Below are positions 22,942 to 35,036 of a stretch of 64,000 nucleotides of DNA, one piece after another. A program made the translations under genes and the position numbers. Position 1 is the first letter of the stretch. Every line of letters starts with the position of its first letter. This DNA is from Cycas panzhihuaensis (Eukaryota > Cycadophyta): positions 153,333,741-153,397,740 of the forward strand of contig CM041465.1 of NCBI GenBank assembly GCA_023213395.1. Direction: 5' to 3'. The notes under the pieces are model-generated. The model did not search any database, was not told where the DNA came from, and worked only from the letters and a program-made list of their open reading frames with translations.

Positions 22942-24788
22942 ATGGCCATGTTGAGTTTCATAGAGATGATGATCAAGGAGGACAAGGGAGTCCTGTGAAG
23001 ATGCAGGTTGCTAAAGGTGGTGAGGACACCTCAATATATGTCAGACCACAGGTTACTGATCGATATAGTATCGCATTGGGACTGGAGGAGGTACGTCTTC
23101 CACCTACCCCAGGTGGGAGATGTAACTGTGATACTAGGAGACATTAGGAGGATACTGGAGGTACCGATGACTCGGAGGCCAGTGGCATTAGGTGTATTGC
23201 CTAGTAATGAGGTAACACACAGGGAGGCAGTGACATTCTTCACAGGATAGGACAGATGGGAGAGAAGGGGGATACCCCTACAGACCATGGTTATGTCGAG
23301 AGTTCCTTGTGTGAGGAAATTGATCACACTATGCCTGCTCGGATCTCCCGAAAATGTAACTATAGAGATATATCGGGTGGCTAGATGGACACAGTATGCT
23401 GATGTGAGGTAGGCGAGAGGATGGACTGGGCCACTCTGATAGCAACGAACCTCATCACATAGCTAGATGCTATCAGAGTGTCAGGTAGAGGAGGACTCTC
23501 ATATAGCACATTGTTGCAGTGTTGGTTCTTTGACCACTTTGGATCAGTAGCACCGATAGGGGGACCACACCCTATCATAGAGTGGGCCCTGATGGTACAT
23601 AGGTGGTAGACAAGGCTTAGAGGGACCGAGGACTAGGCTCATGTCCGATGCTCAGTGGAGGCCACATCACTAGACCTCCTCACCCTGGCAGATTATACAG
23701 CAGATCCATACAGAGCGGTGAGGTGGGGTAGTGATGATGAGGCAGGACGAGCAGGGGTGCCCCCAAGAGATGATGAGGGTAGAGATGGAGGTGATGGGGC
23801 CAACCCATCATGACTTGTAGGAGAGGCAGGTCCATCAGGGATAGCAGGTGGAGAAGCAGGGCCATTTGGGATTGCCGGCAGAGAGGCAGGCCCATCAGGA
23901 GCTGTAGAGATGAGTAGGGGGCCAGTGACACGAGCTTGCAGGCTACAAATTGTTAGGAGATCTAGAGAGGTGGTAGCTACGCTTGCCACATAGAGGATAG
24001 ATGCCCCAGTTGTCGAGGCGATGGTAGAGGAGGTACCTGAGGAGGAGGAGGTACCTGCAGTTGGCAGAGCACTAGAGGGAGAGGCAGTCGCTGCACTAAG
24101 TGAGATATGACCATTTCCTGTCATCATTTGATTACTAGATATATATGTTGATTTGGTTTTGATTTGATATCCATGGACATGTACTGATACATAACGTGCC
24201 AGATTATAGGTATGGTAGATATACTAAGGTTGGTGGAGGCAACAGTCTGAGAGGTATTCCCTCAAGCCTACGCGGAGGGACAGCCTCCTATCCAGGCAGG
24301 AGGTGAGCCCAGAGCGGCAGGCGGTCACATGGCAGCATTCGCCCCATTGATATGGGTAAGAGATATATGGGCGACAGAGTCTTAAGAGTACGAGGCATGT
24401 GCAAGGTGGCAGTAGGCTGAGATGGATGCCACTCGAGCTGAGAGGGATGCCCTACATGCATGAGTATAGGTATTGGAGGCTCAGGGAGGAGCTAGAGGGG
24501 ACATGGAGAGCCATGTCTAGGTGATAGTGCTAGAGGAGAGACTCTAAGGGATGGAGGAGAGGCTTCACCTCATAGAGATGGAGTGGGATCGTATCCAGGT
24601 GCGATACGACCGACTGATCAAGGACATGGCATTGAGGTTGGCACGGAGCAGAACGTAAACTTATACAGTAGTGACGACCCCAAGGAGGCCATGAGACGAG
24701 GGGAGTGAGGCAGGGAGCTCACGGAGACTCAGGAGGAGTCTGAGAGGGATGTGGTCCTCAAGAGAGGGATCACACTAACTAGGAGATA
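22942..24788 (+). pseudogene. Antisense plant mobile domain (PMD) gene of element A
   Basis: It lies on the strand opposite to pol. Exon 1 (to 24,099) encodes SHWDWRRYVFHLPQVGDVTV, then ILGDIRRILEV and RRPVALG, matching the N-terminal PMD pattern (W..ETxTFHLP.GE.TITL.DV..LLGLP). A second PMD part near 23,500-23,700 includes YWFFDHF and TSLDLLT. A Gly/Pro/Ala-rich linker with GEAGPSG-like repeats follows. Exon 2 (from 24,210) encodes an Arg/Glu-rich coiled-coil region. PMD proteins such as Arabidopsis MAIN and MAIL1 are nuclear and linked to TE silencing; the role here is unknown. Stops and shifts occur throughout. The start is the first ATG shared by A, B and C. Confidence 0.75.
24100..24209 (+). 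other. Predicted intron in the antisense PMD gene (A)
   Basis: Donor GTGAG at 24,100 and acceptor TTATAG ending at 24,209, length 110. It aligns with 111-bp introns in B and C that have better consensus sites. The donor exon base context is decayed here (TAA instead of CAG). Confidence 0.65.
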
Positions 24789-25459
24789 ATACCCCAGGAG
24801 CAGGGTAGTAGTAGGATAGGGTATATGCACTTGTTTTAACAGGGGAAAGCACGAACCTCCAGGGGGACTATATATAGAGTCATATGATTGTACCCCCCCC
24901 CTGCAAGGACACCGACTTCCCATAGAGGATGTACCATACCATATGTATGATATGACACATGATTTTGATGTATATATACAGACGGGGTGATTGGTACCCC
25001 GTTTTGGCATATGTAATGATGTGCATATTTTGTTTAATGAATGATATATATGGTTGTATTTTGTTATGATATTTGTTTAGGATGCACGTATTTCCTTTCA
25101 TGCAGGGCCATATACCTAACAGGAGCACATACGACCACCATGAGTAGGGGTGATAGACATATGTGGGGTTAAGAAATAAGGTGACACACACATCCATGTG
25201 GGAGTATAGCGGGATATGCAAAGGAAATACCAAGCAAGAGAGGAGTGATGATACTCCAGAGTGTTGTCCTAACAGGGGGATGCCCAAATAGGAGGATAAG
25301 GTCCCAAGGAAAATGGTAACAAGCATTCCATGGGAGAAACTAGAAGGAGATGAAGAGGCCATCCTAAGTCGTCATTCCACCCGTGGCTGAGAGGAATGAG
25401 AACGAACTTAAGATGGTAGTTTAGGCTCATTTTAGAGCGTGGGCGAGGTGATGACAGGG
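24789..25459. other. Conserved intergenic region between PMD gene and integrase (A)
   Basis: The pol frame and PMD gene converge here. The stretch aligns in B (53,116-53,842) and C (41,801-42,461), including GATGTATATATA-like text and TATGGCCATGTATG-like text. It is probably where both transcripts end. No gene is supported. Confidence 0.5.
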
Positions 25460-26830
25460 TCACGAGTAAAATTTCTTAAGGAATTTTCTATTAATGGCTT
25501 TCTCAAATTCAAGACCCTCCAAGGTGGCGATCCTATAAGCGCCATTACTGAGACTCTTGATAACGACAAAGGGGCCAACCCATCTAGGCTTGAATTTGGT
25601 CAAGCGGTCATGAAGATACTCCAATTTGAGGACGTGGTCCCTGGGAAACAAAGGACAAGAATGAAGACATTTATCGTAGGTCCTTTATGAGCAGGCTTTG
25701 GATGCTAGGTTAGCCTCATAGGCAGCTAAGCATCTCTCATCCAAAGCTTCAAGGTCAAGGAGGTAAGCTTGGCAGATCGACTCCTCATTGACGAGACCCT
25801 GAAGAGAAACACACAAGGAAAGAATCTCCACTTCCAATGGGAATACCGCCTCGATACCGTAAACTAGGGAGAACGAGGTCATTCCTATGGTGGAATGGAT
25901 AGGGGTGCAGTAAGCTCACAAAATGGAAGGGAGCTAAAGGTGCCAGTCTTTTTGAGACTGAGCAATAGTTTTCTTTAGAATATTAGTGAGAGTCTTGTTG
26001 AATGACTCCACTTGTCCATTTTCCTGAGGGTAGTAAGGAGAGGAAGTTTTATGAGAAATTTTGAACTTCTGGCAAAGCTCATCCATCTCCTTGTTGCAAA
26101 AGGGAGTTCTGTTGTTGGTGATTAGGACATTAGGAATCCCAAAACGGTAAATGATGTGTTGGTAAATAAAGGCAGCTATCATCTTACCAGGGGTAGTAAC
26201 TAGAGGGATAGCCTCTGCCCATTTGGTGAAGTATTCCGTAGCAGTTAAGAGAAACTTATGCTGCGACGAGGAGGGTAGGGAGATAGTCCCGATAAGGTCT
26301 AGATCCTACTGAGCAAAATGCCACGGAGATATGATAGAGTGAAGGGCCTCAGAAGGAACATGGGAAATGTTGGCATGTTCCTGACATCACCGACATCTCA
26401 TGGTAAAAGCATGGGCGTCCTTGAAGAGGGACGACCAATAGTAACCCATACAGAGGATCCTCTGGGCCATGAACTGGCCCTCAAAGTGACCCCCACAAAT
26501 ACCATGGTGGCATTCATAGAGTATTTGGTCTACTTCGTCAGCGGTGACACAACAGAGGAGGATCCCATCGAAAGACCTCTTATACAATACTTCGTCCATG
26601 AGGAAGTATTGCCTAGCAGAAGTCCATATACGAGATCTAACTTTACTACTAGCATCAGGGCGGTATTGCTGTTGCATGAGATACCGCACAATGTCACCAT
26701 ATCACTCATTGTCGATGAGTGGATGGGGAGAGATGTCCTAAATAGTCAAGATGGACTCATCAGGATGGGAATCGTCAATGGGGGTATCGAGCGAGTTAGG
26801 GATAGGGGCGTCTGCAAGTTACTCAACTAC
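25460..26830 (-). pseudogene. gypsy integrase of element A
   Basis: The N-terminal zinc-binding H2C2 region reads ECHHGICGGHF with MRCR.CQEH (about 26,380-26,530). The catalytic core has DLIGTI for the first Asp (about 26,300), NNRTPFCNKEMDELC where the second Asp is changed to Asn, and ENGQVESFNKTL for Glu (about 26,010-26,040). The C-terminal domain (GDHV-like LKLEYLHDRLTKF, WVGPFVV, AYRIATLEG) ends with FLKKFYS at 25,460. Integrase would insert element cDNA into chromosomes; this copy has lost a catalytic residue and has stops. Confidence 0.9.
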
Positions 26831-26859
26831 TACCATCCATTTCTTTGACTTCTAATTAA

Positions 26860-29600
26860 CGATATGGAGGTCAAACTCTTGAAGCAGGACGGCCCAATGA
26901 CCGGCCCTACCCATTAAGTCCAAACGAGTAAGTAAATATCACAAGGGATCAGACTGGATGATCATCTTAGTGGTGTTACCAAGCAAGTAATGTCTAAACT
27001 TCTTAGTCGCATGGACCAAGGAGAGACATTCCTTCTCGGCACGAGAGTAATTAAGTTTAGTAGCCACGAGGGTGTAGCTGATAAAGTAAATGGCTCTCTC
27101 GACTCTTGAGTCGTCCTCCTAAGCCAACATAACGCCCATGGACTCATCAGTTACCAAAGTATAAAGAATGAAGGGCCTATCAAAACAAGGAGGCGCCAAT
27201 GTAGGAGTAGAAGTGAGGGCTTCCTTGAGTCCTTCAAAGGCTTGTTGGGCCTTATTAGACCAAACAAATGAGGCTCCCTTCTTCAATAGGTTCGTTAAAG
27301 GTTTAGCACTTATGGTGAAGTCTGCCAGGAAGTGCCTGAGGAAACCAAGCCTACCTAAGAATGACTTGATCTGTCGTTGGGTCCTAGGAGGCAGCATATC
27401 AAGGATTACCTTGACTTTGTCAGGGTCAATCTAGATTCCTTTTTTTGACATAAGAAATCTAAGGAGTTTGCTTGAAGTGATGGAAAACACACACTTGAGA
27501 GGGTTTAGGCTTACATGGTAGTTACGACATCATGTGAAGATAGCCCACAAGTCGGAGGGATGATGGGCCCTAACACATGAGAGACCCATCATGTCATCCA
27601 TAAAGATCTCCAATGTGTGGTCAATGAGGTCATGGAAGATAAAATGCATCGCCCTTGATAGGTAGCACCTATATTTTTAAGATCGAAGGGCATTGCCTTG
27701 TAGGCAAAGATACCCCACGGGGTAGTGAAGGCCATCTTATGGCAGTCTTCAGGAGATATCTTGATATGATTATAGCCAGAGAAGCCATCCATCAAGGACA
27801 TAACTTTTAAACCGATAGTTCGATCAATGATTTGATTGATGAAGGGGAGTGGAAAATTGTCCTTAGGGCACACGTTATTAATATCACAGAAATCAATGCA
27901 TATCTAGATAGACCCGTTCTTTTTAGCAACAGGAATAATGTTGGATACCCACTTGGGGTAATCGATAGAAGTGATAACTCCAACATCTAAAAGTTTCTCA
28001 ACCTCTATCTTAACGGCATCCAAGAGCTTAGGGTGAAGAGGATGCTGCTTCTGGCACACGGGACAGGCACTAGGAATGGTAGTGAGATTATCAGTAATAA
28101 TGGAGGGGTCAATTCCCTTCATGTTAGAATAATCCCATGCAAAGACATCTTGGAATTCTTGGAAAAAAAAAGAATATTCCCTTCATCAGGAGAGCATTCC
28201 ATTCTTACCTTAATGACCTTACCAAGGGCTAAGACTATCCTGGGTTGCCCCCATGCACATGGTATTTCCCTCCTTGAAATGGAGAGGGGCAAGATCAATA
28301 GGAAGAGATGGAATAGGGGATGAAATTGGGTTAGCAAGTGTGGACCCAATCGCAAGGATCTTCTAGTAGCCTAGCCTATGATGACTAGAAGGAAAGTTGG
28401 GCACGGAGCCTGCTAAGTGCTCAAGCAAGGCTTCATCATCTTCGAAGTAATCCACCCCATGGATGACATTACTTTAAATAGATGAAGTGTTAGAGGAAGA
28501 AGGAGCAATAGGACCATGGTGGTCATCAGGTTATCCAATATCCTCAACAGACTCTAAGAGAGAGTCAATAAGGGGCTCCTCAGGAGGAGCGAAAGGAAGT
28601 TCCTCGAAGCCATCACCTGCGGGTGGTGATGAAGAGGAAGAACCAATCACAGATGAGTCAATACAAGCGATGATATTTGACATAGATGAGTGACTAGTCT
28701 CACCAATGAAAGAGGTTCTAGGTGGGGATCTAGAATGAGATAGGTGCGTCCTACTAGTGCAGAGGAAAGAAACGGGGTGAAGACAATCCTCGCCCTCATC
28801 ATGGGACTCATCATCACTAAACGAGGCAAGGTACCCATAGCTCCCAACACCAATAGGGGCAAATCATGTAAGACTAGGGGAAGAAGATGCAGGATCTTCT
28901 TTAATGTGAGATGGATCAGGTATGCCAATGGAGCAAGTCAAGGTGTAAGTAGAAGGGCCTTTACTTGATTGGTTAATAGGGTGAGTTTATTTAATAGGTG
29001 GACGCTTACAGGAGACAACCCTCATCTGTCCATCATGGATGAACATAAGTTGCCCCCAGCAGGTCGAACACACGGCTCCCATCTGGTTAAGCCATGATCG
29101 ACCCAAGAGAAGGTTGTAGTCAACATCGACGTCAAAGACTACAATGTCAACGAGGACAGTCTTACCCTCGAGAGTGAGCAGGATCGAAATAGATCTGAAT
29201 GGGGTCTTTTCGCTACTGTCGTAGCCTTGGCATCACCATGGAACAGGTTCCAAGGTGGAAATACCAAGCTCTTGCATAACACGCAAGGGCATGGCATTCA
29301 CGGAAGAACCATTGTTGACAACGATCCTTCGCAGGGTACAGTCGGGTGTGTCAATGGTGATAGTGAACAGGAAGTTCCATTGGCGTTCCCTTTCACATAT
29401 AGGGGGAAGGTCTTTAGGGTCAAAAGAAATGATAGGCTCATGGCTTTGGGTAACACCCAAAGCATGGATGGGTACGTCATTCGATCCTAAAGCTTACAAA
29501 AGGAGAGTCCATTGTTTAGGACAACTCCTCAAAACATCCATCAAGGACGTTCCCGCAGTGACAGTATGGAGCTCGTGAATGATAGAGAAGGGCTTACCCT
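26860..29600 (-). pseudogene. gypsy protease, reverse transcriptase and RNase H of element A
   Basis: Protease is seen at about 29,320 as VNNGSSVNAMP; the family motif in B is VDNGSSVNAMP, so the catalytic Asp is lost here. The polymerase has YPKWVSNIIPVAKKNG (about 27,930), MSLMDGFSGYN (about 27,790), FTTPWGIFAYKAMPF and the catalytic FMDDM box (about 27,595). Gypsy RNase H follows with VTDESMG, AEKECLSLV and IIQSDPL (about 27,145-26,930). Stops and at least two frameshifts (near 28,190 and 27,650) break the protein. Confidence 0.9.
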
Positions 29601-29899
29601 TCACAGTAGGTTGGGTAAGCACCCTTCAAAAATCGTAATGACCAGGACACACAGGAATGGCCTTGGGAAAAAGTGGCACTTACGGGGGAGGGTTCTCCGG
29701 AAGAGGATCAAAGTGCAGAATAGAAGAAGAGGTGCCAGCTACCTCTTTGGCGACTTGAGACTGAGTAAGGGCATACAAAGGAGTAACTTCAAGTATTTGG
29801 ATCACCTTCTTTCCCTTATTCTGGGACTACAGAGGTGAAGGAGTATGTCGGTGAGGGGAACGCAAAGAAGAAGACGAATCTCAGGTGCCCTTCCCTTTA

Positions 29900-32030
29900 T
29901 CGCGGGAAGGACAGGAATTCAGTGATCTTCCCCAGTTTCGGTTGTTCTTGGGCTAAGTATGACGATCACGTTCCCCATACTTAGGGAATGGATCCTTGTG
30001 GATCAGTTGGTCTAGGTTAGGTCTTGAGGGCCATTTAGGGGATGAGTCATGTCGAGGGGCATCCCTAGGATACTGGGCCCTACAATATGAGTCATCATGG
30101 AAACACTCCCCATGAATGGAACACCACTTCTTCTCAAGTAAAGAATCTATCTTCCTCGCTTGAGAGGACTGGGCATTACCACTCTCAGGGAGGGAAGCTT
30201 AGGTAGCTTGCTAAATTTGTTTGTTAGAAGTTGGTGATGAAGGAGCTTGCAGTTTAAGTTCCTTCATTGTACGTTCAAATGAACATATAACGGATGTAAG
30301 TGGATCTAGGGTCTTCTCAGTTGGATGAGAAGAAGATCTAGAAGATTATTGTGGTTTAGCTTCTTTAGTTGGAGGTGGTGCCTTACGTCGCTGTGAGGGC
30401 TTGAGAGGCTTCTTGAGTCCATCATAGATCTCAATAGCCTCAAGTACTAAGCACTTTGCGATGATGGAGTCACATGTAGTCGCCCCCATTTTAAGGACTT
30501 CTACATGGACTTCAGGATGAAGTGCATTAACGAAGAGGTCCCTCTTCAATTCCTTAGGCAATGTAGCCTTAGTGGAATGAAGAAGGTCATGGAACTGCCG
30601 CACAAAGTCACGATTCATCTCATCGTGACCTTGTTTGAGTGATAGAAGAGATTTCATTCCACTTTCAAATGGGTGAGCAACATCAAAATAATTGATAAAC
30701 TCGTCCACAAGTTACTGGAATGAGAAAATGGAATGAACTGGAAGGCGATAAAACCATTTAAGGGCATCACCTTGTAAATATTGTGGAAACAATTTTATCA
30801 AGATGTGGTCATAAGCCCAGTAATCAATACACGCTATAGAAAAACTATAGACGTGCTTCGCTGGGTCTTGTGAGGAAGTTCCATCAAATTTAGGAACTTT
30901 GGGAGGGTGAGGCAGTAAGTTGGTTCTTAACCCCTCAACAGATAATGACATTGATCTATAATCCATGAAGGGGCGTACACTTACATGGGCCGTAGGGTCG
31001 ACAAATGGTAATGCGCAAGGAATGGATGGGGGTGGTAAACCCATCACTCCTTGAGGATGCGCCCCTTGCTAAAAAGAGACTTAGGGGTAGGCACCTTGAA
31101 AGGAAGCTAGGTTCCCTTGTGAAGGTGCAGCGTAAGAGGCTATGCGAGATGGTGGAAAAGAGGGGTGTGGAATCGGGTTTTATCCATATGGGCCACCCGT
31201 AGGTGGTGCAACCCCATATAGATGTAGCGGGTCCACCCCATAAGCTGGAATGTGGTTCCCTTTACCCTACCCCCAAGGTTGAGAGATATAACCTAGCAGT
31301 ATGTAAAGAGAAGGACTATTAAGTTAGTTTTGAGGATACGTGGGAGCGGATCCCACATGACTAGTGGTAGTAGCATTAGTAGGACCTCTAAGCCTACTAG
31401 GAAACGCATGTGCCACATTAGAAGGTGGCACATTTGCTTGACTCAGAAAAGATATGCTAACCCCAAGCTGGGAGAAAGACATACCATGAGAGGGTCCTGA
31501 AGAACTAGGACCATGATGAGAAATGGAAGGTGTAACATTCATCCCCAAGGTTGGTGTAGGAATAGAGTGGGACAAATGCGCAAGAACAAAAGGGTTACTC
31601 ATTGTGGGAGGCACAAGTGTAGATGAAGAAGGTGGGATAGGAGTAGATAAAGAAAACACTCCACTATGCAAAACATCTTTAAACCACCTGGAATGTGATC
31701 GAAGACGAGCCACTCAAAAGCACTCGCTAATAGCTTCAACCACGTTAGCGGGAGGGGTATCTACGTGATCATAAGAGGTGGATGGGACCTCAAATGACGT
31801 AGACCCCTCAGGGCGCTCCTCATAAGAATCACCAATCGGGTGGTGAACCTCAAGAGGAGATGGGCCTTCTACCATATGAGTAGAAGGATGGATGTCAAGT
31901 AGGTGATGTTGATCACCTGGGTAGTAGATGGGATCGTCACCCTCTTGGGTAGATCCTAGAATAGATGTGGGGACTCATGAGTCCCCGAGGTAAATGTATG
32001 GTAGGCCCAATCGGAAGGGTATCCTTCCAT
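29900..32030 (-). pseudogene. gag of element A
   Basis: The ATG at 32,030 (MEGYPSDWAYH) matches D and B. A Ser/Pro-rich N-terminal region spans 31,324-31,713. The capsid-like retrotransposon gag domain spans about 31,047-30,346 (KFDGTSSQDPAKHV, DYWAYDHILIKLF, MKSLLSLKQGHDEMNRDFV). A CxxH-type knuckle, KKWCSIHGECFHDDSYC, is near 30,125-30,075. Frameshifts occur near 31,900 and 30,710. Gag would coat the genomic RNA. Confidence 0.85.
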
Positions 32031-32270
32031 GGTCGAATTGGAATCCAACGATGGAAGAGGACGATACCCAAGATCTTCTAACAATGGAGGCAAACCACGT
32101 AGGCGATGAGAGAAGCATTGCATACAAAGCTTGCCAACACTTTAGAAAAAGGAAAGAGCCATAAGGAGTGCACGTTGGGGGCTGCCCAACGAAGGAGATA
32201 AAGTGGAAGGAACCACTAGAAGGTAGTCATATCAACAGGAAGGGATGAGAACTAGCTCCCTTACTAGCAA

Positions 32271-32289
32271 GTCCCCAGTATGGTCGCTA
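32271..32289 (-). other. Primer binding site of element A
   Basis: On the minus strand TAGCGACCATACTGGGGAC follows the LTR end ATCCA after one base. The ancestral first bases are TGG, so the second base has mutated. Confidence 0.8.
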
Positions 32290-34354
32290 GTGGATGCGCA
32301 TCTATGGGATAGTCACATAGCTGAGTAGGAATAACGATGATCGATAGTGGTATCGGGGGTGTGGATGAAAGCCTACAAGCAAAGCGAGTACCACGCAGGG
32401 TACCTCGTGCACTGGAGCGCGAGTTCGGGACCTGCGGATGGTACCCAACTACCTGAGAGTGGTTTCCTACCTCGAAGAGGGAGAGGGAAAGTAAGAGAGG
32501 TAGCCTAGATAGACTTAGGAGGAAAGTCCTCCCACCCTTGGATGGCCGGAAGGGGAGGAAAGGAATCCTGAAGGGTTTCCCTATGACAGAGGGAAACAAG
32601 CGGGAACAAGGTAGGCGAGCACCTACGATGTGGCTAGGATCTTCTTGGTTATTTGACCAAGCAAATAGAACCAAGAAGAGGAGAAGAGAGTAGGAGCAAA
32701 CAACCAACCCAAAATCACCCTTGATGTTTCGAAAAAGGAATAATCAAGGAAATTGGAGCGGTATCATGTGTGCAAGCAAATCAAACCAAGCAAGAGTGAG
32801 CCAAAAGGGTGAGGGTAGGGTTTACAAGACAAGGAAAAGGAAAGGGGGAAATCTCTTATAGGTCCTTTTCCTATATGAATTTGGTGCGTAATGTGTAAAT
32901 ATACAAATGTGGGTAAAAGATGTTATTTTCCCTTTTTTCTTTTATGTGTGGCCTATTTAACTAATGCATAGACCTCAACTAAAAGTACAAAAAGGAAAGC
33001 GGGGGTAAAAGAGAGAAGTACATACCTAGGAGGTGTAGCCACTGATGGAAGGCATCACCCACGTGCCTCACACATCCTCACCAAGCCCACGGATGATGGA
33101 GGAGCTTCCTTACCTTCCCCTTTGCGAAAGGAAAGCGAAAGGAAATGAATGAAAGCAAAGAGCAAAATAAAGAACCTTACCCGGATCTGAGCGCTTTACA
33201 CCTTTGCAAGAGCACCATGACAACTTGCACATGCATAAACCTATCCCTTCCAAGAAGGGACTGCAAGAAATAATCTATGTATATGCAAGTGTATATAAGT
33301 GCTATTAACGTTAGAATGTTAGAAAACGACAACTGCTGCAACAAACTCTGAAAACCCTCTCTCAAACAAGGCTAGACATCAAGCAAAATGGTGCAAGGGA
33401 AGCCTCAGGATGGCTAACCCTCTACTAAAATCTCCACACAACTCATAAACATAGCAAGGTAGTGGGTAAAAATCACTAAGGATAGCTAAGAGATGCCAAG
33501 GAAAGTGCAACAAGTTGTTGGGAAGTAAGTGAGACGTAGAGTTGTTATGGGCAGCAATCTGGTGCCCTAACCCTTGCTAATGAGAACAAGGGGTACCCAA
33601 CAATATGGGGGACTCTACGAGGGTCCAAACGAGAAGTGAGTGGGCCTAGAATCAATGCAATAAGTGGCTGCATATGCTGATAATCCAGCGCTGGCCTAGG
33701 GCTCAATCTCTCCTAATAATCTCAAGAAGAACATGGAATGAGAGAAGAGAAGGTGGGAAGGGGTTACCCTTAGAGAGAAGGACTAAAAGGGGGGTTGCCT
33801 CATCTTACTCTCTTCACCAACCTTGTGACTCTTCTCTCACTGATCTCTTGAAGAAAATTAGTGGAGGAAAGGTGGAGCTAAGAAGTAGTAAATTAAATTC
33901 TATGGAAAGACAACTTTTCAACGCTTTAAACTAAAGGAAATGGGTAAATAAAGCAAGAAATAGGTCCAACTAGGGAGTAAGTCACCAAAAAATGGAAGAA
34001 AAGAGTTGGTAAGACCTTCTAGGTAGATGTATGACAGATCTAGGCCTGCTAACAGCAAGAAGGAGGGCCCCTATAGGGGTTTCCAAGAGGCAAATCCAAC
34101 GGACAGCTGAGAGGAGCACTGTTGGGCGAGTTGTGGAAGAATCAACACCAAAAACACTTGATGAAACCTAGAAAGAGGCTTCCCACCATGGAAGCAAAGA
34201 GTTGTAGGTGAGTCCTAGCCAGAGGTTGTAGGAATGCAGGCCTACAGAAATACCTGTGGCAGAGGGAGCAGGAGAGCAGAAGTTACAGCAGGAATTGTTA
34301 TGTTTTTGAGTAAAAAATGACCTAAGAGCCCCTCAAAATGATGAGGGTTTCAAT

Positions 34355-34361
34355 ACTTATA
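34355..34361 (-). promoter_or_regulatory. TATA-like box in 5' LTR of element A
   Basis: On the minus strand GGTATAAGTATTGAAACCC lies downstream of the iteron block and is conserved in the 3' LTR. It is a candidate promoter for genomic RNA. Confidence 0.4.
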
Positions 34362-34483
34362 CCTATCCCAGCCCTAAGTGAACAAATAGAGTGCAAATAG
34401 GGATGAGGTAGATGCGAGGACACATGGCAATTTCACAGAAAAAGTGAGAATTTCCATGGCAGGTTTTAAAAAATAATTGATGA

Positions 34484-34553
34484 CAGTCGCACCGTGGTAA
34501 ACTTTGTGGTATTACAGTAAACTTCGTAGTACCACTAAGTTCATAGTAGTGTG
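34484..34553. promoter_or_regulatory. Iteron block in 5' LTR of element A
   Basis: GGTAAACTTTGTGGTATTAC, then CAGTAAACTTCGTAGTACC, then ACTAAGTTCATAGTAGTG. It has one more TAAACTT unit than the 3' LTR copy at 20,304. Confidence 0.55.
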
Positions 34554-35036
34554 GGACCAGAAAGCCATAATGGCTGATTTCTGGGCTCTGGGAGCTTTAG
34601 GAGATGATTTGATAGGCCTGGGAGGGGCTATCCCTCCTGTCTAGGTGGCTAAGATAGTCTAGAAAGCACTTGGACAGAGGCAAGCAAAAATCAATGAGCA
34701 AAGATCCCAGAACGAGGTGTTAGAAGCTGGAGGTCAAGGCATGAACAAATCATATGGACCAAAAAGGGATTGAGGCAGTGTGGAGACAATGTGGAAGGTT
34801 GTATAGTGCCATGGTGATGCCTACCTTGCAGAAAGGTAGGTCCCGCTAGGTCGTCATAGGGTCATAATACGACGGGTAACAAATGCAAAGTAGTCATGCA
34901 AATGAAGCAAGCAGTCATGCAACGAGGCAACACTTTTGTCAACCTTTCCAAGAAATGATGCAAGTGAAAAAGGAGAAGCATACCTGAGTTTACTTGAGTT
35001 GATATGTCTGTATCCATTCTCGGTAGCCACGAAACA

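Larger units (their letters stand above)
18107..35036 (-). mobile_element. Element A: complete Tat-like gypsy element (16.9 kb)
   Basis: A full-length minus-strand element with LTRs of 2,746 bp (right, 5') and 2,738 bp (left, 3'), TG...CA termini, PBS, PPT and a perfect 5-bp target duplication. Its order along the minus strand is gag, protease, RT, RNase H, integrase, an antisense PMD gene (22,942-24,788) and an RNase H-like ORF (21,268-21,690). All frames carry stops, so it is dead. It is nested in the gag of element D. Confidence 0.93.
32291..35036 (-). repeat. 5' LTR of element A
   Basis: Collinear with 18,107-20,844, with termini TGTTTCGTGGC and GATGCGCATCCA on the minus strand. It differs from the 3' LTR mainly by transitions and by one extra unit in the hairpin/iteron block (34,484-34,553). 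Confidence 0.93.
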
